Shown here piece by piece: positions 35,538 through 44,758 of a DNA stretch of 64,000 bases (within the stretch, counting starts at the first letter, position 1; every line of letters begins with the position of its first letter). Source of the stretch: Pedobacter frigiditerrae (GTDB taxonomy: Bacteria > Bacteroidota > Bacteroidia > Sphingobacteriales > Sphingobacteriaceae); NCBI RefSeq assembly GCF_032678705.1, contig NZ_JAVTSS010000002.1, positions 1,488,001 to 1,552,000 on the forward strand. The letters run 5' to 3'. The notes under the pieces were generated by a model. That model was not told the DNA's origin and searched no databases. It saw only the letters and a list, made by a program, of their open reading frames with translations. A program made the position numbers and the translations under genes.

Positions 35538-35634
35538 TGTCATCCAGACTTGTACCGATTTGACATCGGTAGCGCAGCGAAGAATCTAATTAGTTGAATT
35601 TTTTCTATTAGATTCCTCCAAAGTCGGAATGACA
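35538..35634. repeat. Palindromic GTCAT element (family B)
   Basis: The unit runs from TGTCATCCAGACTTG to AAGTCGGAATGACA, with internal arms GAAGAATCTAAT and ATTAGATTCCTC. It is a near-palindrome with TGTCAT...ATGACA ends, as in a MITE. The related unit at 37042-37134 has the same arms, and these two units flank the GNAT and DUF4184 genes. Confidence 0.7.
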
Positions 35635-35652
35635 AATTCATATTTTTACAAA

Positions 35653-36135
35653 ATGCAACCAACAATTAGACCTATCCGAAAAAGCGACGATGCCGAGCTT
35701 GGCAAATTAATTAAGGCAGTTTTAACAGAGTTTAAAGCTAATAAACCAGGTACAGCATTTTTCGATGAATCAACAGATCATCTATCAACTGTGTTTGAAG
35801 ACCCAAAATCTGCTTATTGGGTTTTAGAAGAAAACGGTAAAATAATTGGTGGTGGTGGCATTTTTCCGACAGCAAATTTACCAGAAGCAACTTGCGAATT
35901 GGTTAAGCTTTATTTATATCCAGAAGCTAGGGGAAAAGGTTTTGGTAAATTATTAATGGATAAATGTTTTACTGCTGCAAAGGAGTTAGGTTATGAGAAT
36001 ATGTACTTAGAATCAATGCCAGAACTTAATCAGGCGGTAAGTATGTATGAGCGTATGGGCTTTGAACGTAAATGTTCGCCATTAGGAAACTCAGGACATT
36101 TTGGTTGTGATATTTGGATGGTTAAGGAGTTGTAG
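35653..36135 (+). CDS. GNAT family N-acetyltransferase
   Basis: A 160-residue enzyme. ATG 35653 is preferred because the alternative ATG at 35629 falls in the family B palindrome. The acetyl-CoA motif is visible as LYLYPEARGKGFGKLLMDKCF (RGKGFG, about residue 100), followed by LESMPELNQAVSMYERMGFE, the usual N-x-A-x-x-x-Y-x-x-x-G-F signature. It is a cytoplasmic acetyltransferase of unknown substrate. The second half of the domain, with HFGCDIWMVKEL, is complete. It is monocistronic. Confidence 0.88.
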   Translation: MQPTIRPIRKSDDAELGKLIKAVLTEFKANKPGTAFFDESTDHLSTVFEDPKSAYWVLEENGKIIGGGGIFPTANLPEATCELVKLYLYPEARGKGFGKLLMDKCFTAAKELGYENMYLESMPELNQAVSMYERMGFERKCSPLGNSGHFGCDIWMVKEL

Positions 36136-36146
36136 TTGAGTAAGTC

Positions 36147-36260
36147 CGTCATGCTGAATTTATTTCAGCATCTGGCTTGCAGGAAAGACCCTGAAATAAA
36201 CAGCGAAGCTTTCTTGAAGGCTAAAATCAATGGAAACTACTGAAAAATTCAGGGTGTCGA
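36147..36260. repeat. Inverted repeat with TTATTTCAGCATC / CTGAAATAA arms
   Basis: GTCATGCTGAATTTATTTCAGCATC pairs in part with itself (ATGCTGAA/TTCAGCAT) and with CCTGAAATAA and AATTCAGGGTG further on. It begins with GTCATGCTGA, like other Bacteroidota GTCAT-type intergenic elements. No coding content is seen between 36136 and 36287. Confidence 0.5.
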
Positions 36261-36287
36261 TTGCTTTAATAATTAAAAATAGAACAC

Positions 36288-37019
36288 CTAATAAAAAGCT
36301 CGAAAATTTTTCATTAAAACCGGCGTCAATATCAACGAAATCATTAAAGCAGACATTCCGGTAACCAAAACATTTCCATATTGTTCAAACGGTAAGCCAC
36401 AAAGAATTCTAAGTAATACAATTAATAAGCTAATGCTGATAATTAATAGCCAGTAATTAAAATTGATTTTACCTAATACTTCTTGCTTAGGCAATTTCAG
36501 TGTTGAAAATAAAATCACAATTGCACCAATAACTGTGCTTGAATGTTGTATGATTTTATGAACAGAAATAGATAAACCAAAAAAATTACTTTTTGTTAGA
36601 AGGACAGGCATTCTCCTAACAAAGTAGCCTGTGTCATGTGTAAAGCTATCCCAGAAAACGTGTGAGAAAGCGCCAATTAATACCGATAAACATACGATTA
36701 CCCAATTCTTTTTAAAGTAGCTTATCCAATCAAAATCCTTAAATATTAACAACCTGCTTTTTAGAAAAGTAGGTAAATTTTCTATTAATGTATTTCGTAC
36801 TGAAAGATGAAATAGAAAGGTTAATAAGAGACCGACAGGTATATCGAACCAAAACAAACCACTTAATGTATGGCTATATATGCTTTTAATTCTCATCCTG
36901 ATGAAATATTCAAAATCAGGTGTTAAACTTCCAATTACCAATCCAGTTAACGAAACCCACCTTTTAGGTAAATAACTTAGCGGTAAAACAATTGCTGGAT
37001 GTGAGAATGTAAATGGCAT
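36288..37019 (-). CDS. DUF4184 family membrane protein
   Basis: A 243-residue membrane protein starting MPFTFSHPAIVLPLSYL, the conserved N-terminus of DUF4184, followed by VIGSLTPDFEYFIRMR with the family's PDxEY motif. About six hydrophobic helices are spaced through the chain (for example FDIPVGLLLTFLFHLSV and LLIISISLLIVLLRILCGL). GAFSHVFWDSFTHDTG holds conserved His and Asp residues that could bind metal. The family resembles the YdjM/phospholipase-like metal hydrolases of membranes. Function unknown. Family B palindromes lie on both sides. Confidence 0.82.
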   Translation of the reverse strand: MPFTFSHPAIVLPLSYLPKRWVSLTGLVIGSLTPDFEYFIRMRIKSIYSHTLSGLFWFDIPVGLLLTFLFHLSVRNTLIENLPTFLKSRLLIFKDFDWISYFKKNWVIVCLSVLIGAFSHVFWDSFTHDTGYFVRRMPVLLTKSNFFGLSISVHKIIQHSSTVIGAIVILFSTLKLPKQEVLGKINFNYWLLIISISLLIVLLRILCGLPFEQYGNVLVTGMSALMISLILTPVLMKNFRAFY

Positions 37020-37041
37020 TTTATAAAATCTGTGGAGTTTT

Positions 37042-37134
37042 TGTCATTCTGAGCGCACCTGTCCCGACTTCTTCGGGAGCGAAGAATCTAAAATGTTGAA
37101 TTCTTTATCAGATTTCTCCTATGGTCGAAATGAC
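37042..37134. repeat. Palindromic GTCATTCTGA element (family B)
   Basis: Ends TGTCATTCTGAGCGC and GGTCGAAATGAC, with internal GAAGAATCTAAAAT and ATCAGATTTCTCC arms and a small CCCGACTTCTTCGGG hairpin. It matches the unit at 35538-35634 in plan and lies between the DUF4184 and DUF2130 genes. Confidence 0.7.
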
Positions 37135-37165
37135 GCAAAATATCTCCTCACGATTAGCCCCACAA

Positions 37166-38449
37166 TTAATCCAACAATAAATCGTCATCATCCTCACCTA
37201 AGCTTAATTGAATATTATCATTGCCAGAAATACCTTCAATAGAACCACGAATATGCGCTGCGTTTAACAAAACCTTTTCCAGTTGTTTCTCTCTGCTTTT
37301 CCATAGTCTTTCCATTGCATCACGTTCACGTTGTATAGATAATTTCATACTCATAAAACCTTCACGAATAGCTTTCCATTGTTCAGAAAACTCATTGCCG
37401 TTTAAGTAATCATAAAGCATATGCATTTTATCACCTTTGTTTTCTTGAGATTTAGTGGCGCCAAAAAGTTTGATAATTCCATCTCTTAAAATATAAGAAA
37501 CAGCCTTAACTTCATCAAATGAGCAAATCCATACACCATCCTTTTCACCAAAACAATCCATCCCTTTTGGGTAACATTGCGTTACAATAACAGCAACATC
37601 TACACCCATGCTACGCATGTCTTTTTTCAATTTCTCAATCCATTCCATCGAAAAATCTTTGGTACGTTTGCTTTCATATATGATACGACCACATTCTTGG
37701 CCGAATTGATTACGCACATTATGCACACAATCTGCGCCACGAACGCCCTTGCCAACCTCTTCAATTAAATCGAACGGAAAAGTATTGCGCAATAACTCTT
37801 CTAAAATCAATTCTTGAACTTCGCCTTGCAATTGCATAGAACCTTGCTCGGCTTTACGCTTCATTTCTTCAGCTAGTTTCTTTTGGTCGTCTAATTGCTT
37901 TTCTAGTTCTTTTACGCGAAGCTGATGTTCTGTTTCTTTTAGGTTGTTCTTCTCTAACTCCTGCTTACGGACTTGCGCAACCAATTCCTCACGTTGTTCT
38001 TGTAGTTTACGCTGTATACTTAATTCCAATTCCTCTTCACGAATTTTTAATTCTTGTGCAGCCTTTAAAAACTCAATCTCTTTAGCACGAGCCAATTTCA
38101 GTTTTTCTTCATTTTCCTTGTTGGCATCTTCAGACATTTTTAGCTTATTCTCAAAATCGGCACTAATCGTTTTGCGTAAGTTTTCTGCCATCGAAGCTTG
38201 CAGGGTGGCTTTTTCTTGTGCTAATTTTTGCTCAAAGGCAAGCTCTTGTTGCTTCTTTTGTTTATCAAAAACTTCTTCTTGTTGCTTTTTTTGTTGCTCA
38301 AATGCCTCTGCTTTTTTCTGAAATTCCTCTTCCTTTTGTTTGGTAAAAGAAACCATTTTCTCACGTAAATCTTGTTTATATTCTTCAGCCATTACCTCCT
38401 CAATAGGAAAAGTATGGTTGCAATTAGGGCATTTTATTTCTGTAGACAT
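37166..38449 (-). CDS. DUF2130 domain-containing coiled-coil protein
   Basis: A 427-residue cytoplasmic protein. It starts with a small zinc-ribbon-like motif, MSTEIKCPNCNHTFPIEEV (CxxC). A long charged coiled coil (residues about 25-215, nearly continuous E/K/Q repeats) follows. The C-terminal half is the DUF2130 domain with EVGKGVRGADCVHNV, GRIIYESKRTKDFSMEWIEKLKKDM and VDVAVIVTQCYPKGMDCFGEKDGVWI, related to PD-(D/E)xK nuclease-like folds (E...K spacing in IIYESKRTK). Its role is unknown. It is divergent from the MFS gene by 75 bp. Confidence 0.87.
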   Translation of the reverse strand: MSTEIKCPNCNHTFPIEEVMAEEYKQDLREKMVSFTKQKEEEFQKKAEAFEQQKKQQEEVFDKQKKQQELAFEQKLAQEKATLQASMAENLRKTISADFENKLKMSEDANKENEEKLKLARAKEIEFLKAAQELKIREEELELSIQRKLQEQREELVAQVRKQELEKNNLKETEHQLRVKELEKQLDDQKKLAEEMKRKAEQGSMQLQGEVQELILEELLRNTFPFDLIEEVGKGVRGADCVHNVRNQFGQECGRIIYESKRTKDFSMEWIEKLKKDMRSMGVDVAVIVTQCYPKGMDCFGEKDGVWICSFDEVKAVSYILRDGIIKLFGATKSQENKGDKMHMLYDYLNGNEFSEQWKAIREGFMSMKLSIQRERDAMERLWKSREKQLEKVLLNAAHIRGSIEGISGNDNIQLSLGEDDDDLLLD

Positions 38450-38524
38450 GTGTTGTGATTTGATGACCCGAATTTTTGGGCGAAATCAAAAATACAGAAA
38501 TTATGGATAGGATTTTACAGCCGA

Positions 38525-39769
38525 ATGTCTATTTTTGATTTCAAGCCAACCATCATGTTCCGTTCCATCTTTAACGCATATAAAACCTCATTTTCTGGTT
38601 TAAGTAGAGAAACTTGGCTGTTAAGCTGTGTAATTCTGCTTAATCGCTGCGGTTACATGGCTGTGCCTTTTATGGGTTTATATGTTACGCAGTCTTTACA
38701 TCGTCCAGAGTCTGATGCAGGTATCATTATTTCCTTATTTGGTGTGGGCGCCATTTTAGGTGCAACGGCAGGAGGAAAATTGACAGACATGTTTGGCTTC
38801 AGGCCAGTTCAAATCTTTTCATCAATCATTGGTGGTGCATTTTTTTTGGTATTTGCGCAAGTAAATGATTTTACCACACTTTGCATTTTATCCTTATTAA
38901 TCAGCTTTTTTTACGATGCATTTCGTCCAGCTAACTTTGCCGCAATTGCCGCTTATTCTGCACCTGGAAAAGAAACACGTTCTTATTCTTTAAACAGATT
39001 GGCCACTAATATTGGTTTCTCGTTTGGCATAACAATGGGTGGTATCATCGCTTCTTTTAATTACAAGTTATTATTTATTGTAGATGGAGTGGTGAGTATT
39101 GCTGTCGGCATTGCCATATTTTTGCTGTTACCAGCCGTTAAAGGATTCAGAAAAGCAGTAAAAGAAAAGTTAGTGGGCATCACTGTTAGGAAACCTTGGA
39201 AAGATGCATTATTTGTAAAATTCATTTTGCTAACTACCATTTTTGCCACTTGTTTTTTCTTAATGTTTAGGGTTGTGCCAGTATTTTTTAAGCAAGAATG
39301 GCATATAGATGAAGCAACCATAGGTTTAATTTTAGGTGTAAATGGCGCAATTATCGCACTACTAGAAATGGTGATGATTAGCAAACTAGAAAACAAACGT
39401 TCGCCTCAATTTTATATCATAACAGGGGTTTTAATTACAGGAGTATCATTCGCAGTATTAATGATTCCTAAGTTTTTGCCGATTGTGGTAGCACTTTTAA
39501 GTATTGTATGTTTTACGTTTGGCGAGATGTTTTCTATGCCGTTCATCAATACCTTTGTTATCAAAAGAAGCAACGAATTTAATAGGGGAATGTATGCTGC
39601 AGGTTACATGATTAGCTGGTCTATTGCACAAGTTGTTGCCCCAATTGCAGGGTTTTATCTGGCAGAAAAGTTTGGTTACAACGTTCTCTTTATTTGTATG
39701 ACTATCATGTTGATACTCTGCGCTTATGGTTATAGTGCCTTAAACTATAAAGAAGAAGTTAATCCTTAG
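38525..39769 (+). CDS. MFS transporter
   Basis: A 414-residue inner-membrane protein with about 12 hydrophobic helices. The loop 2-3 motif is GATAGGKLTDMFGFRPVQ (GxxaDxxGxr), and the N-terminal half begins LSCVILLNRCGYMAVPFMGLYV. An internal ATG at 38555 (MFRSIFNAYKTSFSGL) could be the true start, since related proteins usually begin near that segment. No substrate is indicated. It is not adjacent to a regulator; the divergent DUF2130 gene is 75 bp away. Confidence 0.85.
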   Translation: MSIFDFKPTIMFRSIFNAYKTSFSGLSRETWLLSCVILLNRCGYMAVPFMGLYVTQSLHRPESDAGIIISLFGVGAILGATAGGKLTDMFGFRPVQIFSSIIGGAFFLVFAQVNDFTTLCILSLLISFFYDAFRPANFAAIAAYSAPGKETRSYSLNRLATNIGFSFGITMGGIIASFNYKLLFIVDGVVSIAVGIAIFLLLPAVKGFRKAVKEKLVGITVRKPWKDALFVKFILLTTIFATCFFLMFRVVPVFFKQEWHIDEATIGLILGVNGAIIALLEMVMISKLENKRSPQFYIITGVLITGVSFAVLMIPKFLPIVVALLSIVCFTFGEMFSMPFINTFVIKRSNEFNRGMYAAGYMISWSIAQVVAPIAGFYLAEKFGYNVLFICMTIMLILCAYGYSALNYKEEVNP

Positions 39770-39889
39770 CTAAAAATATTTCTTCAAACGACTCAAACAA
39801 TTTAGTTTGTTCAACTGTTTTCATATTTATGAAAGCATTTCGTTGCTTTTGGAACTGACAATAAAACTGCAAAAAAACAAACTTAATAG

Positions 39890-40264
39890 ATGAAAAAAAG
39901 GATACACATTTTAGAAGATGATAAAGACATAGGTTACATCATCGAGTTTTTATTAAAAGATGAAGGATATGAATTGCAACTTTCATCAACCTTTAAGGAA
40001 ATGAAAAGCAAATTAAAGGATTCAATTCCAGATCTTTTCATTTTAGATGTTATGCTGCCAGATGGTAATGGTATCGAAATCTGCCACGATTTAAAAAATG
40101 ACATTTTTACCAAACACATCCCCGTAATTGTAATGTCGGCCAATGTTCGTAGCAAACAAATGAGCGAAATGGCAACACCAGATGATTATATCAGCAAACC
40201 ATTTGATTTGGATGATATCGAAAATAGAATTAAAAAACTACTAGATAAAAAAGAAGTAGCGTAA
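39890..40264 (+). CDS. Single-domain response regulator (receiver)
   Basis: A 124-residue stand-alone receiver: HILEDDKDIGYII holds the acidic pocket, Asp53 in LFILDVMLPDGNGIE is the phospho-acceptor, VIVMSAN the Thr/Ser switch, and YISKPFDLDD the conserved Lys. There is no output domain, so it acts through protein contacts or as a phosphate sink. No kinase is adjacent. It ends with a hairpin followed by T residues at 40275-40306. Confidence 0.92.
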   Translation: MKKRIHILEDDKDIGYIIEFLLKDEGYELQLSSTFKEMKSKLKDSIPDLFILDVMLPDGNGIEICHDLKNDIFTKHIPVIVMSANVRSKQMSEMATPDDYISKPFDLDDIENRIKKLLDKKEVA

Positions 40265-40274
40265 TTAATACTTT

Positions 40275-40306
40275 AAAGGGATGGACAAATTGTTCATCCT
40301 TTTTTG
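40275..40306 (+). terminator. Hairpin terminator after the receiver gene
   Basis: AAGGGATGGACAA pairs, with G-U pairs, to TTGTTCATCCTTTT and is followed by TTTTTTG. It lies 11 bp after the stop codon. Confidence 0.6.
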
Positions 40307-40321
40307 TTTATCGAAATAGCT

Positions 40322-40500
40322 CCCTCTCCTTAAGGAGAGGGCTGGGGTAGGGTTATTAGAAAAGCAAATTCAGCATTCCAATTAATGTTAGTCCTGCTTT
40401 TCGTTACAAGTCCTCGCTACGCTGTGGGCTTTTCACTTCAATCAGGTTTATCTAGCAAAAGCCTGTGGTTCTTTTGAACCTGTGTTCCTGCAAAATCTCA
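40322..40500. repeat. Palindrome CCCTCTCCTTAAGGAGAGGG and family A repeat copy
   Basis: The perfect 20-bp palindrome is at 40322-40341. Then ATTAGAAAAGCAAAT (40355) and TTAATGTTAGTC (40382) occur 27 bp apart, exactly as at 61472 and 61499. Low-complexity CTCAAATCCCACATCTC words follow to 40545. The 299-bp gap has no gene. Confidence 0.6.
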
Positions 40501-40563
40501 AATCCCACATCTCAATTCTCATATCTCAAATCTCTTTCTTAATTTGCGCCTTCAATTCTAAAA

Positions 40564-41148
40564 ATGGCTACCGAAGAAAGTAACTATCATATTAATCAAA
40601 CGTTCGAAAAAATTTCAATCCTACCTAAGGGATTAAGAGAAACCCAATTTGACGAATGCACCTTTAAAAATTGCGACCTTACTGGAGCAGATTTTTATGG
40701 TTGTGATTTTATAAAATGCACCTTCGATAATTGCAATCTCAGTATGGTTAAATTTGGTGCTATTGGTTTTGATGGTGTAGAATTTGTTAATTGTAAAATG
40801 GTCGGTGTAGATTTCTCCAATACAAAAGATTTTCTTTTTGGTGTAGATTTTTCTAATTGCATTTTAGATTATGCAGCTTTTATGAAAAAGAAAAATAAGA
40901 AAGGTAAGTTCAAAAATTGCTCGTTAAAAGGAACTGATTTTTCGGAAGCAGATTTAACTGATGCTAGATTTGAGCGTTGTGATTTAAGCACTGCTGTTTT
41001 CATGAGAACTATTTTAAGTGGCGCAAATTTTACAACTTCCTATAATTTTACCATCGACCCAGAAAAAAACCAATTAAGAAAAGCTAAATTTTCTCCAGAA
41101 GGATTAATCGGCCTATTGGTTAATTATGGTATCATTGTTGAGAATTAA
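40564..41148 (+). CDS. Pentapeptide repeat protein (Qnr-like)
   Basis: A 194-residue protein built of pentapeptide repeats A(D/N)LxX: LTGADFYGCDF, CTFDNCNLSMVKF, KMVGVDFSNT, GVDFSNCILDYAAF, SLKGTDFSEADLTDARFERCDLSTAVFMR. The repeats form a right-handed quadrilateral helix with the size of known Qnr/MfpA-type DNA mimics (about 200-220 residues). Resistance or gyrase-protection function cannot be claimed, as most family members have no known role. Cytoplasmic; no signal peptide. It is monocistronic. Confidence 0.85.
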   Translation: MATEESNYHINQTFEKISILPKGLRETQFDECTFKNCDLTGADFYGCDFIKCTFDNCNLSMVKFGAIGFDGVEFVNCKMVGVDFSNTKDFLFGVDFSNCILDYAAFMKKKNKKGKFKNCSLKGTDFSEADLTDARFERCDLSTAVFMRTILSGANFTTSYNFTIDPEKNQLRKAKFSPEGLIGLLVNYGIIVEN

Positions 41149-41194
41149 ATAATAATAACAAACCAAACACGTTCTCCATAACTAACATTAAAAC

Positions 41195-42772
41195 ATGAAC
41201 ATTAAGAAATTATTATCGCTTGCTCTCGTAGCGGCACTTCCACTTTTATCATCCGCACAACAAAAAGCCAACTGGCAAAACCTAGACCTTAAAACAGATA
41301 CAATTTTTGGTATCAGTACAGAAAAGGCATATAAAGAACTTTTAAAAGGCAAAAAATCAACACCTGTATTGGTAGCAGTATTGGACGGTGGTGTAGATTT
41401 AAATCATGAAGATTTAAAAAGAGTAATCTGGACTAACAAAAAGGAAGTAGCAGGTAACGGCTTAGATGACGACAAAAACGGATATATAGACGATGTTCAT
41501 GGCTGGAACTTTCTTGGTGGTAAAACTGGTTCAGTAGAATTTGAAACCTTAGAACTTACTCGTTTAGTGCGCAGAGACAATGCTCGTTTTGCAGGTGTAA
41601 CTGCATCAACTGTGGCAGGAAAAGATAAAGTAGATTACGAAGCTTTTGTAAATAATCGTACAGAATTAGAAAAGCAATTGGGTACTGCAAAAAGCGATTT
41701 AGAAGGTATTACGGGTTTCAAACATTATTTAGATTTGGTGGTTAAGAAAATTGGAAAAGAGAATCCAACTGCTGCAGATTTCACTGCATTTAAAGCAACC
41801 ACCAAACAAGAAGAAGGGATTAAAGCAGCTGTTTTAGGTATTCTAAGTGAAATGGATTTCAAAACATTTTATAAAACTCAAATCGAAGCCGGTGTTAAAC
41901 AATTAACGGAGCAAGTTAAATATAACTTAAACATAGATTACGATCCAAGAAGTATTGTTGGTGATAACCCAAATGATAGCAAAGAACGTTTTTATGGTAA
42001 TAACGACATTAAAGGCCCTGACGCTTTACACGGTTCTCACGTGTCGGGTATTATTGGCGCAGACCGCACCAACACAATTGGTATAAAAGGTGTGGCAGAT
42101 AATGTAATCATTATCGGTGTTCGCAATACGCCAAACGGTGATGAACGCGATAAGGATGTGGCTAATGCCATCCGTTATGCGGCAGACAATGGCGCAAAAG
42201 TATTAAACATGAGCTTTGGTAAATCTTATTCTTGGGATAAAGCAGTGGTAGATGAAGCGGTAAAATATGCGGTAAGTAAAGATGTTTTATTGGTACACGC
42301 AGCAGGCAACGACAACAATGATGTTGATGTAGAGAACAATTTCCCAACCGCAAAATATTTAGATGGTAGCATTGCTAGCTCTTGGTTAACAGTTGGTGCA
42401 TCTGGACCAAAGGATGATGAAACTTTAAAGGCAGCCTTTTCAAACTATGGTAAAACATCAGTTGATGTATTTGCACCTGGCGTAAGAATTCTTTCTACTG
42501 TGCCTGATAACAATAAATACATTGAAGAAGATGGAACAAGTATGGCAGCTCCGGTAGTAACAGGTTTAGCGGCTTTAATTCGTTCTTATTATCCAAAATT
42601 AACTGCAGTACAAGTAAAAGATATCATTATGAAATCTGTTGTAAAAGTTAACCACAATGTATCTACCATGAAAGGTGCAGATACGGTTAGCATTCCGTTT
42701 GCAGATTTATGTGTAAGTGGTGGAATTGTAAATGCTTACAATGCTTTAAAATTAGCTGCAACTTATAAATAA
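41195..42772 (+). CDS. S8 family serine peptidase (subtilisin-like), secreted
   Basis: A 525-residue protease with a signal peptide ending LLSSAQ. The catalytic triad is intact: Asp64 (VAVLDGGVDLNHEDL), His279 (DALHGSHVSGII) and Ser449 (DGTSMAAPVVTGL). Between Asp64 and His279 is a long insertion (about 200 residues, rich in Lys/Glu, with LEKQLGTAKSDLEG), so the domain is bigger than a standard subtilase. It cleaves proteins extracytoplasmically. It has no propeptide of the usual kind. A terminator follows at 42793. Confidence 0.92.
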   Translation: MNIKKLLSLALVAALPLLSSAQQKANWQNLDLKTDTIFGISTEKAYKELLKGKKSTPVLVAVLDGGVDLNHEDLKRVIWTNKKEVAGNGLDDDKNGYIDDVHGWNFLGGKTGSVEFETLELTRLVRRDNARFAGVTASTVAGKDKVDYEAFVNNRTELEKQLGTAKSDLEGITGFKHYLDLVVKKIGKENPTAADFTAFKATTKQEEGIKAAVLGILSEMDFKTFYKTQIEAGVKQLTEQVKYNLNIDYDPRSIVGDNPNDSKERFYGNNDIKGPDALHGSHVSGIIGADRTNTIGIKGVADNVIIIGVRNTPNGDERDKDVANAIRYAADNGAKVLNMSFGKSYSWDKAVVDEAVKYAVSKDVLLVHAAGNDNNDVDVENNFPTAKYLDGSIASSWLTVGASGPKDDETLKAAFSNYGKTSVDVFAPGVRILSTVPDNNKYIEEDGTSMAAPVVTGLAALIRSYYPKLTAVQVKDIIMKSVVKVNHNVSTMKGADTVSIPFADLCVSGGIVNAYNALKLAATYK

Positions 42773-42792
42773 GTCCATAAATTTTATGAAGT

Positions 42793-42824
42793 GCCCTCTC
42801 GGAAATAATTCGGGAGGGCTTTTC
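42793..42824 (+). terminator. Hairpin terminator after subtilase
   Basis: GCCCTCTCG (42793-42801) pairs with CGGGAGGGC (42811-42819, one G-U pair) and is followed by TTTTCT. It lies 20 bp after the stop codon. Confidence 0.75.
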
Positions 42825-42886
42825 TATTTATTAAGCTCATAAAAAAGTAATAAATTACTATGCATGCAGAATAAATTTAAAATCGG

Positions 42887-42917
42887 TTGTTGCAGAAAAG
42901 ATAATTTATTAGATTTG
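42887..42917 (+). promoter_or_regulatory. Bacteroidota-type promoter for the acyl-CoA ligase gene
   Basis: TTG (42887-42889), 20 bp spacer, TAGATTTG (42910-42917), matching the -33 TTG / -7 TAnnTTTG consensus. The start codon is 66 bp further on. Confidence 0.6.
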
Positions 42918-42982
42918 AGAAACAGCAATTAAATAAAGCCACATTGTTGTTAGTTATCTAGCCAAATTTAATAAGCTACTCC

Positions 42983-44758
42983 ATGTCTACATCAATAACA
43001 AGAGTATTCGACCTTTTAAAGTATAACCTCGAAAAATTTCCTAAACAAGAATTTGTTAGTGGAAAGATAAAGGGGGCATGGAAAAAATATAGCACTCAAG
43101 ACTTTTGTGATACCACAGATAATTTAAGTCGTGGGTTAACTACTTTAGGTATTGGCAAGGGATCTCGTGTTGCTGTCATGTCGGCAAATAGACCCGAATG
43201 GAACATCTGCGATTTCGCCATCATGCAGCTTGGAGCTTATCAAATTCCACTATATCCAACTTTAGCAGAACATGATGTTAAATTCATCATCGAGAATGCA
43301 GAAATAACAACAGTTTTTGTAAGTGATGAAGCGATATACAATAAAGTAAAAGCTGTTGCTACTCAGCTTAAAAATCCAATTCAGATTTATTCTTTTAACC
43401 AATTTAAAGGCGCAACCCATTGGGAGAGTTTAGTAGAGGCCGGAAAAGCGACCGATATTGATTTAGAAACTTATAGAAATGCGGTAACAGCCGAAGATAT
43501 TTTGACCATCATTTATACTTCGGGAACAACAGGCACACCTAAAGGCGTAATGTTAACGCATGACAATTTGGTGCAAAATTTCGAAAAGTCATCAGTTTTA
43601 CTGCCAGCCGGAATAGATAAGGCGTTAAGCTTTTTGCCCCTTTCTCATATTTTTGAGCGATTGGTTTCTTACTTGTATGCCTACGGTGGTGTTTCAATTT
43701 ATTATGCCGAAAGCATAGATACGATAGTTGCAGATATACAAGAAGTAAAACCTAATGCATTTTCTACCGTTCCGAGGTTATTGGAAAAGGTGTATGATAA
43801 AATCATGGAAAAAGGCAAGGACTTAAAAGGCATTAAAAGAGGAATATTCTTTTGGTCTTTGGCTTTAGCCGAAAAATTTGACCATAACAATGGCTGGTGG
43901 TATAATTTCAAATTGGCAATTGCTCGTAAATTGGTGTTTAAGAAATGGCAAGAAGCTTTAGGCGGCGGTATTGTTGTTATCGTTTCTGGAGGGGCAGCAC
44001 TAAACCCTAGGTTAAACAGAATATTCTGGGCAGCAGGTATGCCAATTTTTGAAGGATATGGTTTAACTGAAACTTCGCCGGTAATAACTGTAAATCATTT
44101 TGGGGAAACCATGTTTGGTACAGTGGGTACGGCAATAGAAGGTGTTGAGATTAAAATTGCGGAAGATGGTGAAATTTTAGCTCGTGGACATAACATCATG
44201 AAAGGTTATTACATGAGAGATGATCTAACTGCCGAAACAATAGATAAAGATGGTTGGTTCCATACAGGAGATATCGGACAAATTTTAAATGGTAAATACC
44301 TTAAAATAACGGATCGTAAAAAGGAGATTTTCAAAACGGCTGGAGGAAAATATGTGGCGCCACAAATGTTAGAGAATAGATACAAGGAATCTCCTTTAAT
44401 AGAGCAAATAATGGTGTTGGGTGAGAACATGAAATTTCCTGCGGCATTAATCGTTCCTACTTTCCCAGCTTTAAAAGCTTGGTGTGCTCATAAAGGAATT
44501 TCTTATACCACCAATGAGGAAATGATTAAAAATGAGCAGGTTTTAGCTAAATATGACAGCATAATTTCCGACCTTGGAAAAGAATTTGGCAAATGGGAGC
44601 AAGTGAAGCGTTTTGCACTGTTAGCCAAAGAGTTTAGCATAGATGGAGGAGAGTTAACACCGAAACTAAGCTTTAAACGTAAAGTTATATTAGAAAAAAA
44701 CAAAAATACCATCGATAAAATTTACAAGGATGCAGAAAACTATAAGCCAGAATCTTAG
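42983..44758 (+). CDS. fadD: Long-chain fatty-acid--CoA ligase (AMP-forming)
   Basis: A 591-residue adenylating enzyme. The P-loop-like motif is YTSGTTGTPKGVMLTHDNLV (about residues 176-195). GYGLTETSPVITVN (A5 motif), GWFHTGDIGQI (A7) and LKITDRKKEIFKTAGGKYVAP (A8 with the hinge) follow. It activates fatty acids to acyl-CoA with ATP in the cytoplasm, feeding beta-oxidation encoded about 6.8 kb downstream. The C-terminal domain is complete. A gamma-glutamyltransferase gene overlaps its end by 29 bp. The symbol reflects family function; chain-length preference is unknown. Confidence 0.88.
   Translation: MSTSITRVFDLLKYNLEKFPKQEFVSGKIKGAWKKYSTQDFCDTTDNLSRGLTTLGIGKGSRVAVMSANRPEWNICDFAIMQLGAYQIPLYPTLAEHDVKFIIENAEITTVFVSDEAIYNKVKAVATQLKNPIQIYSFNQFKGATHWESLVEAGKATDIDLETYRNAVTAEDILTIIYTSGTTGTPKGVMLTHDNLVQNFEKSSVLLPAGIDKALSFLPLSHIFERLVSYLYAYGGVSIYYAESIDTIVADIQEVKPNAFSTVPRLLEKVYDKIMEKGKDLKGIKRGIFFWSLALAEKFDHNNGWWYNFKLAIARKLVFKKWQEALGGGIVVIVSGGAALNPRLNRIFWAAGMPIFEGYGLTETSPVITVNHFGETMFGTVGTAIEGVEIKIAEDGEILARGHNIMKGYYMRDDLTAETIDKDGWFHTGDIGQILNGKYLKITDRKKEIFKTAGGKYVAPQMLENRYKESPLIEQIMVLGENMKFPAALIVPTFPALKAWCAHKGISYTTNEEMIKNEQVLAKYDSIISDLGKEFGKWEQVKRFALLAKEFSIDGGELTPKLSFKRKVILEKNKNTIDKIYKDAENYKPES

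Noticed and set aside
40564..41148. Fluoroquinolone-resistance gene qnr
   Set aside because: The pentapeptide repeat pattern and size fit, but such proteins are frequent in Bacteroidota and no specific Qnr loop or sequence was recognised.
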